Origin: Neisseriaceae bacterium JH1-16
GTDB lineage: Bacteria; Pseudomonadota; Gammaproteobacteria; Burkholderiales; Chromobacteriaceae
Direction: 5' to 3'
Length of the DNA: 64,000 bases
NCBI GenBank assembly: GCA_025989215.1
Contig: JAPDNP010000001.1
Span: 434,001-498,000 of the forward strand
Positions 44,159-53,118 of this stretch are shown here, one piece after another (position 1 is the stretch's first letter; every line of letters starts with the position of its first letter). The notes beneath the pieces are model-generated. The model did no database searches. It was given only the letters and a program-made list of their open reading frames with translations, and had not been told where the DNA came from. The position numbers and the translations under genes were made by a program.

Positions 44159-45317
44159 CGATCTTTCCTTCCACGGCAGCGCGGAAGATCGCGCTGTAGT
44201 CATCCGGCGTCAGCTCCACCGGATTGCCGCCATCGCTCGGGTCGAGCTTGGCCATACGGCCGATCTCGTCGGCGCGGCTGGCGTCGATGCCGATTTCGGC
44301 CAAGGTGTGCGGGATGCCCAGCTGGCTTCGCAGCTGCAGCACCCAGGCGAGAAAACCATCGAAGCGGGTGTCGGGCAGGCCGATATAGCGCGCCGCTTCG
44401 CTCAATTTATCCATCACCGCGATGCGGTTACGTTGCAGCACATAGGGCAGCATGACCGCGTTGGCGAGGCCATGGTGGGTGTCGAACACCGCGCCGATCG
44501 GGTGGGAGAGGGCATGCACGCCGCCGAGGCCCTTCTGGAACGCGGTGGCGCCCATGATCGAGGCGGCCAGCATCTGCGAGCGCGCTTCGATGTCGCCGCC
44601 ATCGGCGTAGGCGCGTGGCAGCCAGTCGTGCACCAGCCGCATGCCCTGCAGCGCCACGCCCTGGGCGATCGGGTGGTAGAACGGCGAGCAGAACGCCTCG
44701 AGGTTGTGCACGAAGGCGTCGACGCCGGTGGCGGCGGTCAGGTGCGGCGGCAGGCCGACGGTCAGCTCCGGGTCGGCCAGCACGATCCTGGGCAGCATCG
44801 CCGGATGGAAGATGATCACCTTGCGATGCTCGCTCTCGTCGATGATCAGCGAGGCGCGGCCCACCTCCGAGCCGGTGCCGGCGGTGGTCGGCACCGCGAT
44901 CACTGGCGCCATACCCGCCGTGTGCACGTGGGTCCAGTTGTCGTCGACGTCTTCGAATTCCCACAGCGGGTGCTTCTGGCCGACCATCAGCGCGATCGCC
45001 TTGCCCACGTCGATCGCGCTGCCGCCGCCCACCGCGACGATGCCGTCGTGAGCCCCGGCGCGGTAGGCCTCCACCCCGGACTCGACATCGCGGCCGACCG
45101 GGTTGGGGCGCAGGTCACAGAACACGTCGGCCACCAGGTTGGCCGAAAGCAGGTAGTCGGTGAGCCGGGCGATCATCGGCAGGCGCGCCAGCCCCGGGTC
45201 GGTGACGATCAGCGGACGCTTGATGTTCAGCTCGCGGCACAGCGCCGGCAGCTCGCTGGCGCGCCCGGCGCCGAAGCGGATTGCGGTCGGATAGTTCCAG
45301 TTGCCGGATAGCTGCAT
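44142..45317 (-). CDS. Iron-containing alcohol dehydrogenase
   Basis: This 391-residue enzyme has the NAD-binding Gly-Gly-Gly-Ser-Ala-Ile-Asp near residues 97-103. The metal-site segments Thr-Gly-Val-Asp-Ala-Phe-Val-His, Val-His-Ala-Leu-Ser-His-Pro and Asp-Thr-His-His-Gly belong to the group III alcohol dehydrogenases. It lies between aldehyde dehydrogenase and PuuD-like genes. It occupies the place of the amine oxidase PuuB in the putrescine pathway. This suggests oxidation of a gamma-glutamylated amino alcohol to its aldehyde. Confidence 0.9.
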   Translation of the reverse strand: MQLSGNWNYPTAIRFGAGRASELPALCRELNIKRPLIVTDPGLARLPMIARLTDYLLSANLVADVFCDLRPNPVGRDVESGVEAYRAGAHDGIVAVGGGSAIDVGKAIALMVGQKHPLWEFEDVDDNWTHVHTAGMAPVIAVPTTAGTGSEVGRASLIIDESEHRKVIIFHPAMLPRIVLADPELTVGLPPHLTAATGVDAFVHNLEAFCSPFYHPIAQGVALQGMRLVHDWLPRAYADGGDIEARSQMLAASIMGATAFQKGLGGVHALSHPIGAVFDTHHGLANAVMLPYVLQRNRIAVMDKLSEAARYIGLPDTRFDGFLAWVLQLRSQLGIPHTLAEIGIDASRADEIGRMAKLDPSDGGNPVELTPDDYSAIFRAAVEGKIDGYQA

Positions 45318-45320
45318 GAC

Positions 45321-46706
45321 TTACCCCTTGAGGTGGAAGGATTTGACGCGGGTGAGCTGCTCGTAGCCCAGCACCGACAGCGACACGCCGCGGCCGGTGT
45401 CCTTGACGCCGGTCCACGCCAGCGCCGGGTCGAGGTAGTCGCAGCGGTTCATGAACACCGTGCCGGTCTCGATCGCTTCGCCCAGCCGGATCGCCGCGTC
45501 GCGGTCGCGGGTCCAGATCGACGCGGTCAGGCCGTAGCGGCTGTCGTTCATCAGCCGCAGCGCCTCCTCGTCGCCATCCACCGGCATGATGCCGATCACC
45601 GGGCCGAAGCTCTCGTCGCGCATCACGCTCATGCGGTGGTCGACGTCGACCAGCACCTGCGGCGCCAGATACGCGCTGCCCGGCGCATTGGCGACGAAGT
45701 GGCCGGCCGGGATCAGCGCCGTCGCGCCGGCGGCGGTGGCCTCGGCGATCTGGCGCCGCACCAGCTCGGCGGCGCTGGCGCGCACCATCGGGCCGAGATT
45801 GGTGTGCGGATCGAGCGGATCGCCGAATCGATACGCGCGGGTCAGCTCGACGAAGCCGTCGACGAAGGCCGCGTAGTGACGGCGATGCACATAGATGCGC
45901 TCGATGCCGCAGCAGGACTGGCCGGAGTTGAAGAACGCGCCGTCGACCAGGTTTTCGACCGCGGCGGACAGGTCGGCGTCGTCGCGCACATAGGCCGGGT
46001 CTTTGCCGCCCAGCTCCAGGCCGACGCCGATGAAGCGGCCGGAGGCGGCCTGCTGTACCGCGCGTCCGCCGTCGACCGAGCCTGTGAACGCGACGAAATC
46101 GATCTCGGGGGCGGTGACCAGTTGCAAGGTCGCGGCGTGGTCCAGGAGCAGTATCTGGAATACCCCGGCGGGCAGGCCGGCGGCGCGAAACGCCTCGTCG
46201 AATAGCTCGGCCACCAGCGGTGTCTGCGACGAGTGCTTCAGGATCACCGTGTTGCCGGCGAGCAGCGCCGGCGCGATCGTGTTGATCGCGGTAAGGAAGG
46301 GGTAATTCCACGGCGCCAGCACCAGCACGGTGCCGAGCGGTTCGCGGCGCAGGAAGCGCTCGAAGCCGGTCTTCGGCGTCGGCCAGATATCGGCGAGGCC
46401 CTCTTCTGCGATGGCCATCATGTGGCGGGCGCGCTCTTCCAGGCCGCGCAGCTCGCCCGGCGACTGCGAAATCGGCCGGCCGATCTGGCGGGTGATCGCA
46501 TGGGCGGCGCGGTCCTTGTTCTGCACCAGCCAGTCGACCGCCAGGCCGACCAGGTGGCTGCGTTCGGTCAACGTCGTCGCACGCCAGCCGCGGCGGGCCT
46601 CGCGCGCGGCGGCGAGGGCCGTTGCGATCTGCTGATCGTCGGCATAGGGGCGTTGCAGCAGCACGCTGCCGTCGATCGGAGTGATAACGGAAAAGGTCTG
46701 GCTCAT
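45321..46706 (-). CDS. NAD(P)-dependent aldehyde dehydrogenase
   Basis: This 461-residue enzyme has the ALDH core. Pro-Trp-Asn-Tyr-Pro near 127-131, Phe-Thr-Gly-Ser near 211-214, the general base Glu in Leu-Glu-Leu-Gly-Gly-Lys, and the catalytic Cys in Gly-Gln-Ser-Cys-Cys are visible. The gene follows the GS-like ligase by 2 bp and precedes the alcohol dehydrogenase by 3 bp. It probably oxidises the aldehyde made by that dehydrogenase to a gamma-glutamyl amino acid. Confidence 0.92.
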   Translation of the reverse strand: MSQTFSVITPIDGSVLLQRPYADDQQIATALAAAREARRGWRATTLTERSHLVGLAVDWLVQNKDRAAHAITRQIGRPISQSPGELRGLEERARHMMAIAEEGLADIWPTPKTGFERFLRREPLGTVLVLAPWNYPFLTAINTIAPALLAGNTVILKHSSQTPLVAELFDEAFRAAGLPAGVFQILLLDHAATLQLVTAPEIDFVAFTGSVDGGRAVQQAASGRFIGVGLELGGKDPAYVRDDADLSAAVENLVDGAFFNSGQSCCGIERIYVHRRHYAAFVDGFVELTRAYRFGDPLDPHTNLGPMVRASAAELVRRQIAEATAAGATALIPAGHFVANAPGSAYLAPQVLVDVDHRMSVMRDESFGPVIGIMPVDGDEEALRLMNDSRYGLTASIWTRDRDAAIRLGEAIETGTVFMNRCDYLDPALAWTGVKDTGRGVSLSVLGYEQLTRVKSFHLKG

Positions 46707-46708
46707 CG

Positions 46709-48076
46709 TTAGATAATCTCGAAGTAGCGTTGCAGTTCCCAGTCGGTGACATGGCGCTGGAATTCGCGTTCCTCCCACTCGCGGGTGGCGGCGAAGTGCT
46801 CGACGAAATCGTCGCCGAACCAGTCGCGCGCCGCCTCGGACACTTTCAGCGCCTGAGCGGCGTCCCACAGCGTGCGGTGCAGCTTCAGGTGGCTCGGCGC
46901 ATCGAGCAGGTAGCCGTTGGCCTCGACCGGCGCCTCCGGCTCGATCGCGTGTTCGATACCGTACAGGCCGGCGGCCAGGGCGAAGGCGAGGGCGAGGTAG
47001 GGGTTGGCATCGGCACCGGGCAGGCGGAATTCGACCCGCTGCGACTTGGCGCTGCCCGGAATGGTGCGGATCGCCACGGTGCGGTTGTCGATGCCCCACA
47101 GCGCGCTGGTCGGCGCCCAGAAGCCCGGCACCAGGCGGCGGAAGCTGTTGACGGTGGGTGCGGCCAGGCACATGAACTGCGGCATCAGCGTCTGCAGGCC
47201 ACCGACGAAGTGGCGCAGGGTGCGGCTGATGCCGTGCGGTTCGGCCGGGTCGTGGAACGCCGCGCTGCCGTCCGGGTGTTTCAGCGAGATATGAATATGG
47301 CCGCCCTGGCCGGAATGGTCCTCGCTCCACTTGGCCATATAACTGACCATTCGCCCCTGTTTTTCGGCCAACACCTTGGAAAAGGTCTTGAACAGCGCGG
47401 CGTTGTCGGCGGCCGGCAGCGCCTTGTCGTAACACAGCGCCGCTTCGAGTGCCCCCGGACCGGTTTCCTCGTGAAAGCCCTCGATCGGCATGCGCATGGC
47501 GTCGCACAGGTCCAAGAGGCCGCGGTAGAACTCGGTGTTCACCGAGTTGCGCAGCACCGAGTAGCCGAAGGCGCCGGTGCCCAGCGGCTTGGGCTGACGG
47601 TAGCTGCGCGCCTGCAGCGCCTCATTGCTCTCGTCGGTGACCAGGAACTCGTACTCGAAGCCGGAGAAGGCCTCGAAGCCCATCGCCCGGGCGCGGTCGA
47701 CCACCCGGCGCAGCACGCCGCGCGGGCACAGGCTCTCGAGCCGGCCGACCACCTCGCCCTGCACCAGGATCATATTGTCCTCGAGCGGTAGCTCTCGACA
47801 GGACTCGGGGATCAGGCGGATCTGCGCGTCGCCGTAACCCTTGCCCCAGCCGGTAAGCCGGGTGTTGTCGTAGAGCTTGTCGCTCACGTCCCAGCCGAAC
47901 ACCACGTCGCAGAAGCCGAAGCCGTGATCCAGCGCCGACAGGAACTTGTCACGCGACAAATACTTGCCGGCCATCACGCCGTCGAGGTCGAACAGGCCGA
48001 CCTTGATCTGGCGCAGGTTGCGCTGCTCGACCAGCGCGCGCAGATCCTCGACGCTTTTGACTTGCAGTGGCTCCAT
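46709..48076 (-). CDS. Glutamine-synthetase-like gamma-glutamyl-amine ligase (PuuA type)
   Basis: This 455-residue protein has the glutamine synthetase catalytic fold. The metal and ATP motifs Glu-Tyr-Glu-Phe near residues 153-156, His-Ile-His-Ile-Ser and Arg-Val-Glu-Phe-Arg are visible. It has the GlnA/PuuA-like N-terminal beta-grasp. The neighbouring ALDH, ADH and PuuD-like genes show that it is a catabolic gamma-glutamyl-amine ligase rather than housekeeping GlnA. GAGGTGATC before ATG 48076 fixes the start. The amine is inferred to be an amino alcohol such as ethanolamine or alaninol. Confidence 0.88.
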   Translation of the reverse strand: MEPLQVKSVEDLRALVEQRNLRQIKVGLFDLDGVMAGKYLSRDKFLSALDHGFGFCDVVFGWDVSDKLYDNTRLTGWGKGYGDAQIRLIPESCRELPLEDNMILVQGEVVGRLESLCPRGVLRRVVDRARAMGFEAFSGFEYEFLVTDESNEALQARSYRQPKPLGTGAFGYSVLRNSVNTEFYRGLLDLCDAMRMPIEGFHEETGPGALEAALCYDKALPAADNAALFKTFSKVLAEKQGRMVSYMAKWSEDHSGQGGHIHISLKHPDGSAAFHDPAEPHGISRTLRHFVGGLQTLMPQFMCLAAPTVNSFRRLVPGFWAPTSALWGIDNRTVAIRTIPGSAKSQRVEFRLPGADANPYLALAFALAAGLYGIEHAIEPEAPVEANGYLLDAPSHLKLHRTLWDAAQALKVSEAARDWFGDDFVEHFAATREWEEREFQRHVTDWELQRYFEII

Positions 48077-48276
48077 GATCACCTCTTCTCTGTGTCTCTG
48101 ATGCCGGTTCGGATGGGGGGCGTGAGCACTCTCTGTCATTGGTAATAGAAATTAGATTTCATCAAGGCAAGGTCGTTCTGTAATAAATCTTAATTTTTCG
48201 ATGAAATTGGCATGTGTCATCGCCTACAATCGGGAACAGCCCAGCCGGGCTTGCCGGATCACAGGGAAGGAGCCTC
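48077..48276. promoter_or_regulatory. Divergent control region of the gamma-glutamylation operon
   Basis: The AT-rich 200-bp gap contains GAAAT-TAG-ATTTC at 48148-48160 and a second looser inverted repeat (AATTT...AAATT) at 48192-48208. They are plausible half-site pairs for the RpiR-type regulator encoded on the plus strand. Confidence 0.5.
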
Positions 48277-49158
48277 ATGGAAGGACGTCGATCGATCGCC
48301 GAAGAGCTGCGCCAGCTGTTCGACACGCTGACCCCGACCGAGCGCAAGATCGGCCGGGTACTGCTGGCCAACTACCCGATGGCGGGCCTGGAGACGATCG
48401 CGCTGTTGGCTTCGCGCTCCGACGTCAGCGGGCCGACCGTGCTGCGCTTCGTCGGCAAGCTCGGTTTCGACAGCTATGCCGCCTTTCAGAGCGCGCTGCG
48501 CGAGGAGCTGGAGGCGCGACTGCAGTCGCCGCTGGTGCGTCACAATCCCAGCGAGCTGGCCGATGACGACGACTTTCTGACCAACCATGCGCGGCAGCTG
48601 ACCGAGTTGATCCGCTCCACGGTGACCAATCTGCCGCGCGCCGAATTCGACGATGTGGTCAAGCTGCTGGCCGATACCCGGCTGCGGGTCTGGCTGCTCG
48701 GTGGCCGGCTCACCGAGTCGCTGGCGTCCTATCTGGGCCATCACCTTAAGGTGGTGCGCCCCAGCGTCCACCTTCTGCGCGGCCTGCCGGCCAGTTGGGC
48801 CGACACCCTGGTCGACATGGACAAGCGCGACGTGCTGGTGGTGTTCGATATCCGCCGCTACTGGGACGAGGCGGCGACCTTCGCGGCGATGGCGGCCGAG
48901 CGCAAGGTGACGGTGGTGCTGTTCACCGACCAGTGGCTGTCGCCGATCTCGCGGGTGGCGCGCCTCACCCTGGTGGCGCACACCGCCGGGCCGGCCGGCT
49001 GGGACAGTAATACGCCGCTGATGATGCTGGTCGACGCGGTGATCGCCGCGCTGAATTCGCGCAACTGGCCGGATATCAGCGCGCGGCTGCAGGAGCTGGA
49101 GGCCATGCGCGGCAAGCTGGGCGAGCTGGGTGCGGAGGCGCCGGCGCGGCAGGCCTGA
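48277..49158 (+). CDS. RpiR/MurR-family regulator with SIS domain
   Basis: This 293-residue protein has an N-terminal RpiR helix-turn-helix (residues about 5-80; Ser-Gly-Pro-Thr-Val-Leu-Arg-Phe-Val-Gly-Lys-Leu-Gly-Phe near 50-63) and a C-terminal SIS domain that binds a phosphosugar-like or other small ligand. AAGGAG precedes ATG 48277. It is divergent from the gamma-glutamyl pathway operon and probably controls it. The SIS ligand is unclear given the nitrogenous substrates. Confidence 0.9.
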   Translation: MEGRRSIAEELRQLFDTLTPTERKIGRVLLANYPMAGLETIALLASRSDVSGPTVLRFVGKLGFDSYAAFQSALREELEARLQSPLVRHNPSELADDDDFLTNHARQLTELIRSTVTNLPRAEFDDVVKLLADTRLRVWLLGGRLTESLASYLGHHLKVVRPSVHLLRGLPASWADTLVDMDKRDVLVVFDIRRYWDEAATFAAMAAERKVTVVLFTDQWLSPISRVARLTLVAHTAGPAGWDSNTPLMMLVDAVIAALNSRNWPDISARLQELEAMRGKLGELGAEAPARQA

Positions 49159-49331
49159 ACTGCGCGCTGCCGATGGCTTCAGGCACAGGGCTTGCCCATA
49201 TCCAACCAGAACGTCGGTCGATCAGCGGCCGGCGTTTTGCATCCCTGCATGGATTTTGCATTGCAACATGACGATGCGGTGGTCACGAGCCACGGTGTCG
49301 GCCTGTCGTCATCGCAAAAGGAGTGTTGTCC

Positions 49332-50474
49332 ATGCCCCCTCTATCCAGCCTTCCGATTACCGGTCCCGATGCGCCGGAGCAGCGCCATCTGCGCCTGGGT
49401 TTCCTGCCGCTGAGCGATTGCGCGCCCTTGCTGGTGGCGAGCCGGCTGAACCTCGGGCGACGCTACGGGCTGACGCTGGAGTTGTGCCGCCAGCCATCCT
49501 GGTCGGTGCTGCGCGAGCGGCTCTACCGGGGTGAACTCGATGCCGCGCAGTCGCTGTACGGCATGGCGTATGCAATGGCGCTGGGTATCGGCGGGCCGCA
49601 GCTGGACACGGCGGTGCTGATGACGCTGAACCAGAACGGCCAGGCGATCACCCTGGCGCGCCCGCTGGCCGATGCCTTGCAGGCGGGGCAGCCGCTGCGC
49701 GAGGTGCTGCTCGGGCGCGGCGGGCGGCCGAGCTTCGCCCATACCCTGTCCGCCGGCACCCATGCGCTGTGGCTCAACTACTGGCTGGCCGCCAACGAGA
49801 TCGACCCCTTGAAGGAGGTCGACAGCGTCACGCTGCCGCCGGCCGCGATGGCCGCCGCCATGGCGCGCTCCGGCCTGGACGGCTTCTGTTGTGGAGAGCC
49901 GTGGCCCAGCGTCGCCGAGGCTGACGGCAGCGGGCGCTGCGTGATCAGCAGCAGCCAGATCTGGCCCGACCATCCGGAGAAAGTGCTGCTGTGCCGGCGC
50001 GAGCTGGCCGAGCAGCGGCCCAATACCGCGCGGGCGCTGGTGAAGACGCTGCTGGACGCCTGCCGCTGGCTGGATGACCCGGTGCACCGGTGCCAGGCGG
50101 CCGAATGGTTGGCCGAGCCGGGGTTGATCGGCTTGCCGGCCGAGCTGATCGCCCCGCGCCTGATCGGCACCGAGCTGGCACCTGGAGCGCGACCGCTGCG
50201 CTTCTACGCGGACGGCGAGGTGAACTATCCGTATCTGTCGGACGCCGAGTGGTTCATCGGGCAGTTTCGGCGTTGGGGGCTGTTGCAAGAGGAGGTGGCG
50301 CCAGCTCTGGCCGCCGAGGTGAATCAGACCCGGCTGTATCGCGAGGCAGCAGGGCAATTGGGTGTGCCCTTGCCGCAGGGTGAGCGCCGGTCCAGCGTGT
50401 TGATCGACGGGCAGCGGTGGGGAGGCTGGGGCAAGACCCGGCCCTTGCAGGAGGCTGCGCCCGAGCTGGCCTGA
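49332..50474 (+). CDS. NasS/NrtA-family nitrate-binding-like protein without signal peptide
   Basis: This 380-residue protein belongs to the NrtA/CmpA/NasS group. Leu-Arg-Leu-Gly-Phe-Leu-Pro-Leu-Ser-Asp-Cys-Ala-Pro-Leu near the start, the Cys-Gly-Glu-Pro-Trp segment and Glu-Trp-Phe-Ile-Gly-Gln near 300 are typical. It has no signal peptide, like NasS, the cytoplasmic nitrate sensor that holds the antiterminator NasT. No NasT-like ANTAR gene or nitrate reductase is nearby. AAAGGAG 8 bases before ATG 49332 selects this start over GTG 49323. Confidence 0.8.
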   Translation: MPPLSSLPITGPDAPEQRHLRLGFLPLSDCAPLLVASRLNLGRRYGLTLELCRQPSWSVLRERLYRGELDAAQSLYGMAYAMALGIGGPQLDTAVLMTLNQNGQAITLARPLADALQAGQPLREVLLGRGGRPSFAHTLSAGTHALWLNYWLAANEIDPLKEVDSVTLPPAAMAAAMARSGLDGFCCGEPWPSVAEADGSGRCVISSSQIWPDHPEKVLLCRRELAEQRPNTARALVKTLLDACRWLDDPVHRCQAAEWLAEPGLIGLPAELIAPRLIGTELAPGARPLRFYADGEVNYPYLSDAEWFIGQFRRWGLLQEEVAPALAAEVNQTRLYREAAGQLGVPLPQGERRSSVLIDGQRWGGWGKTRPLQEAAPELA

Positions 50475-50537
50475 TCGCGGTGCAGCCCGGAGTGTGCTGC
50501 ACCGCCTTGGTGCCGGGAAGGTTGGCCGAAAGGCCGC

Positions 50538-51155
50538 TCAGCCGAGAATCAGCCGGCCGGCCATCACCACGAACACGCTGCCGAGCAGACCCTTCTGCAA
50601 TTTCACCATCGGCTGGCGGCCCTTCAGGCGGCGAGCGAGCCCACCGGCGGCAAAGGCGTAGGCGGTGTCGAAACACAGGCCGACCGCAACCAGAATCACC
50701 CCGAGCAGGGCAAACTGCGGCAGCACCGCACCGTGAGCCGGCGAGACGAACTGCGGCAGGAACAGCGCGCAGAACATCAGAGCCTTGGGGTTGAGCAGAT
50801 TGGTCAGGAAGCCGCGCGCGATCGCCGAGCTACCCGCTTCGGCTGCCACCGGGGCCGCCGCCGGTGTCGGTTTGGCGCGTACCACCTTCCAGGCCAGCCA
50901 CAACAGATAGCCCGCGCCGATCCAGCGCACCGCGTTGAACAGCAGCGGGTGAGTCGCAAACAAGGCGGCCAGGCCGAGGCCGGACATCATCACGTGGAAG
51001 AAACGCGAGGCGGCAATGCCGAGCGTGGTCAGCAGGCCGGTCTTCACGCCGCGGCTGGCCGAGGTGGCCATCACCATCGCCATGTCCGGCCCCGGCAGCA
51101 CATACACCGCCACCAGCGCGGCCAGATACAGCGATAAGACGGATAGGGACAGCAT
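50538..51155 (-). CDS. LysE/RhtB-family amino acid exporter
   Basis: This 205-residue membrane protein has about six helices and the family segments Leu-Pro-Gly-Pro-Asp-Met near residues 20-25, a Gly-x-x-Leu-Gly-Ile loop and Asn-Leu-Leu-Asn-Pro-Lys near 130-135. It would export an amino acid or analogue. GGAG before ATG 51155 selects the start. It is divergent from an Lrp-type gene 126 bp away, the common arrangement for amino-acid-induced export. Confidence 0.9.
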   Translation of the reverse strand: MLSLSVLSLYLAALVAVYVLPGPDMAMVMATSASRGVKTGLLTTLGIAASRFFHVMMSGLGLAALFATHPLLFNAVRWIGAGYLLWLAWKVVRAKPTPAAAPVAAEAGSSAIARGFLTNLLNPKALMFCALFLPQFVSPAHGAVLPQFALLGVILVAVGLCFDTAYAFAAGGLARRLKGRQPMVKLQKGLLGSVFVVMAGRLILG

Positions 51156-51281
51156 GGCGGACTCCGGCAGCAGGTGATTATGCGGGGTAGTGTGCGCCGG
51201 GGCGGGTGAAATTGCTTTGCTATCTCTTGCGGTAATAAGCAAAATTAAGAAAGAACCTTTCCATATTTTGGTGCTATAGGA

Positions 51282-51767
51282 ATGACTCTTTCAAAACCGC
51301 AGATCGACGATACCGACCGTGCCCTGCTGGCGCTGTTGCAGCAGGACGGGCGGCTCTCCAATGCCAAGTTGGCCGAACAGCTGGCGCTAAGCGAAACGCC
51401 GTGCTGGCGACGCCTGAAGCGCCTTGAGGCCGACGGCGTGATTGCCGGCTATCAGGCCATCCTGAACCGGCAGCAGTTGGGCTACGGCGTGCTGGCCTTC
51501 GTGCAGGTCGGCTTCGGCAGCCACACTGGCGATGCGCCGTTGCACTTCGAAGAGGCGGTGCAGGCCATCCCCGAAGTGCTGTCCTGCCACAACCTGACCG
51601 GCGAGAGCGACTACCTGCTGCAAGTGGTCGCGACCGACCTGGAGGCCTACGGCATCTTCATCCGCGATGTGCTGCGCCAGCTGCCCGGCGTGTCGTCGAT
51701 TCGCTCCAGCCTGTCGCTGCGCGAGGTGAAGGCGAGCAGCCCGCTGCCGCTGCAGCGCAAGGGCTAG
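51282..51767 (+). CDS. Lrp/AsnC-family transcriptional regulator
   Basis: This 161-residue protein has the AsnC helix-turn-helix (residues about 10-60; Asn-Ala-Lys-Leu-Ala-Glu-Gln-Leu-Ala-Leu-Ser) and a RAM ligand domain ending in Arg-Ser-Ser-Leu-Ser-Leu-Arg-Glu-Val-Lys. It is divergent from the LysE exporter gene and is its likely activator. One uptake-like repeat lies inside the helix-turn-helix coding sequence. A terminator follows. Confidence 0.92.
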   Translation: MTLSKPQIDDTDRALLALLQQDGRLSNAKLAEQLALSETPCWRRLKRLEADGVIAGYQAILNRQQLGYGVLAFVQVGFGSHTGDAPLHFEEAVQAIPEVLSCHNLTGESDYLLQVVATDLEAYGIFIRDVLRQLPGVSSIRSSLSLREVKASSPLPLQRKG

Positions 51768-51788
51768 GTCTGAGTGGGCAACGGACAA

Positions 51789-51812
51789 AAAAGGCGCTCT
51801 CGGGCGCCTTTT
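51789..51812. terminator. Bidirectional intrinsic terminator
   Basis: AAAAGGCGC and GCGCCTTTT pair around TCTCGG between convergent Lrp and MFS genes. Confidence 0.85.
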
Positions 51813-51828
51813 GGGTGATGGCAGCGGC

Positions 51829-53004
51829 TCAGTGCGGTTCGGTCGGCAGGACGCGCGCGCCGATCAGGGCGATCAGGCCGATCGCCAAGGCAACCAACAG
51901 CAGCCCGATGCGTAGCGAGCCGCTGGCATGGGCCAGTGCACCGATTAGCACAGGCCCCAGCAGCATGCCGACATAGGCCAGACGCGACACCGCCGCGATA
52001 CCCTCGGCCGGCGGCACGCCGTCGATCCGCGAGGCCGCGACGAAGAACAGCGGCACCATATTTGCCGCGCCCAGACCCATCAGGGTGAAGCCGACCAGTG
52101 CCACCGGCGGGTAGGGCAATAGCAGCGCCAGCGCGATACCGGTAAAGCCGGTCCAGCCGCTGCCGGTCAGCAAGGTGCGGGCACCGAAACGGGCGCGCAG
52201 CCGATCGCCGCTGAAGCGGCCGATCGCCATGCCGCCCGAGAACGCCGCGTAGCCGGCGGCCGCCAGCGCCGCCGGGCTCAGCGCCACGTCACGCATATAG
52301 ACGCTGGTCCAGTCGTACATCGCGCCTTCTCCGACCAGGCCCAGGAAGGCCAGGCCGCCGATCCACCACAGGCGGCGACTGGCGTGGCGGGCGTGGTCGG
52401 CCGACGCGCTGACGGTGGGCGGCGCCTCGGGCAGCAGGTGCGGATAGCCGATCAGCGTGGCCAGCAGCGTCAGCAGGCCGACCGCGGCGCAATGCAGGCT
52501 GGGGCTGATGCCTAGCGACAGCAGTGCACCGCCGGCCAGCGCCCCGACCATGCCGCCCAGGCTGAACATGCCGTGCAGGGTGGACATGATGGGCTTGTGG
52601 TGGGCGGCCTCGACGGTGGCGGCTTGGGCGTTCATCGCCACGTCGTAACTGGCGTTGGCGATGCCGAAGATCAGCAGCAGCGGCAGCAGGGTGGCGAAGC
52701 TGGGCGGCAGCATCAGCGAGGCGATCGCCAACGCGAATGGCCAGGCGGCGATCTTGACCGCCCGAGCCGTGCCGACCCGCACCACCCAGCGGCCGACCGG
52801 CCCCATCGCCAGAATGGCACCGCCGGCGACGGCGAACATTGCCAGCGACAGCGTGGCGTCGGACAGACCGAAGCGCTCGCGGATGGTCGGGATATGGATG
52901 CCCCAGGTGGAGTAGATCAGGCCGCTGGCGAAGAACAGCGCCATGCAGGCGAAGCGCGAGCGCAGCGGGACTCGAACGGGTAGGGGCAGTGAGGCGGCAG
53001 ACAT
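51829..53004 (-). CDS. MFS transporter, YbjJ-like
   Basis: This 391-residue membrane protein has about 12 helices. It carries the Gly-Ile-His-Ile-Pro-Thr-Ile-Arg-Glu-Arg and Asn-Ala-Gln-Ala-Ala-Thr-Val-Glu segments seen in YbjJ-type facilitators, and a Ser-Thr-Leu-His-Gly-Met-Phe-Ser-Leu-Gly-Gly helix. The substrate is unknown. ATG 53004 is preferred to an upstream TTG at 53016; the ribosome binding site is weak. It is a single-gene unit flanked by terminator-like elements. Confidence 0.87.
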   Translation of the reverse strand: MSAASLPLPVRVPLRSRFACMALFFASGLIYSTWGIHIPTIRERFGLSDATLSLAMFAVAGGAILAMGPVGRWVVRVGTARAVKIAAWPFALAIASLMLPPSFATLLPLLLIFGIANASYDVAMNAQAATVEAAHHKPIMSTLHGMFSLGGMVGALAGGALLSLGISPSLHCAAVGLLTLLATLIGYPHLLPEAPPTVSASADHARHASRRLWWIGGLAFLGLVGEGAMYDWTSVYMRDVALSPAALAAAGYAAFSGGMAIGRFSGDRLRARFGARTLLTGSGWTGFTGIALALLLPYPPVALVGFTLMGLGAANMVPLFFVAASRIDGVPPAEGIAAVSRLAYVGMLLGPVLIGALAHASGSLRIGLLLVALAIGLIALIGARVLPTEPH

Positions 53005-53049
53005 GATCGGGGCCAATAATATGGCTGCTGATTATACCGCACGTAAGCA

Positions 53050-53091
53050 GTTGGCCGAACACGCCGTCGGTGCGTGACGCGTTCGGCCAAC
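53050..53091. terminator. Inverted pair of uptake-like repeats
   Basis: Eleven-bp arms GTTGGCCGAAC and GTTCGGCCAAC are separated by 20 bp, between the AAA ATPase gene end and the MFS start on the minus strand. It can act as terminator of the ATPase gene, but no T run follows. Confidence 0.6.
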
Positions 53092-53118
53092 CTTGGGGGT
53101 CGGCGGCGAAGTTTGGCG

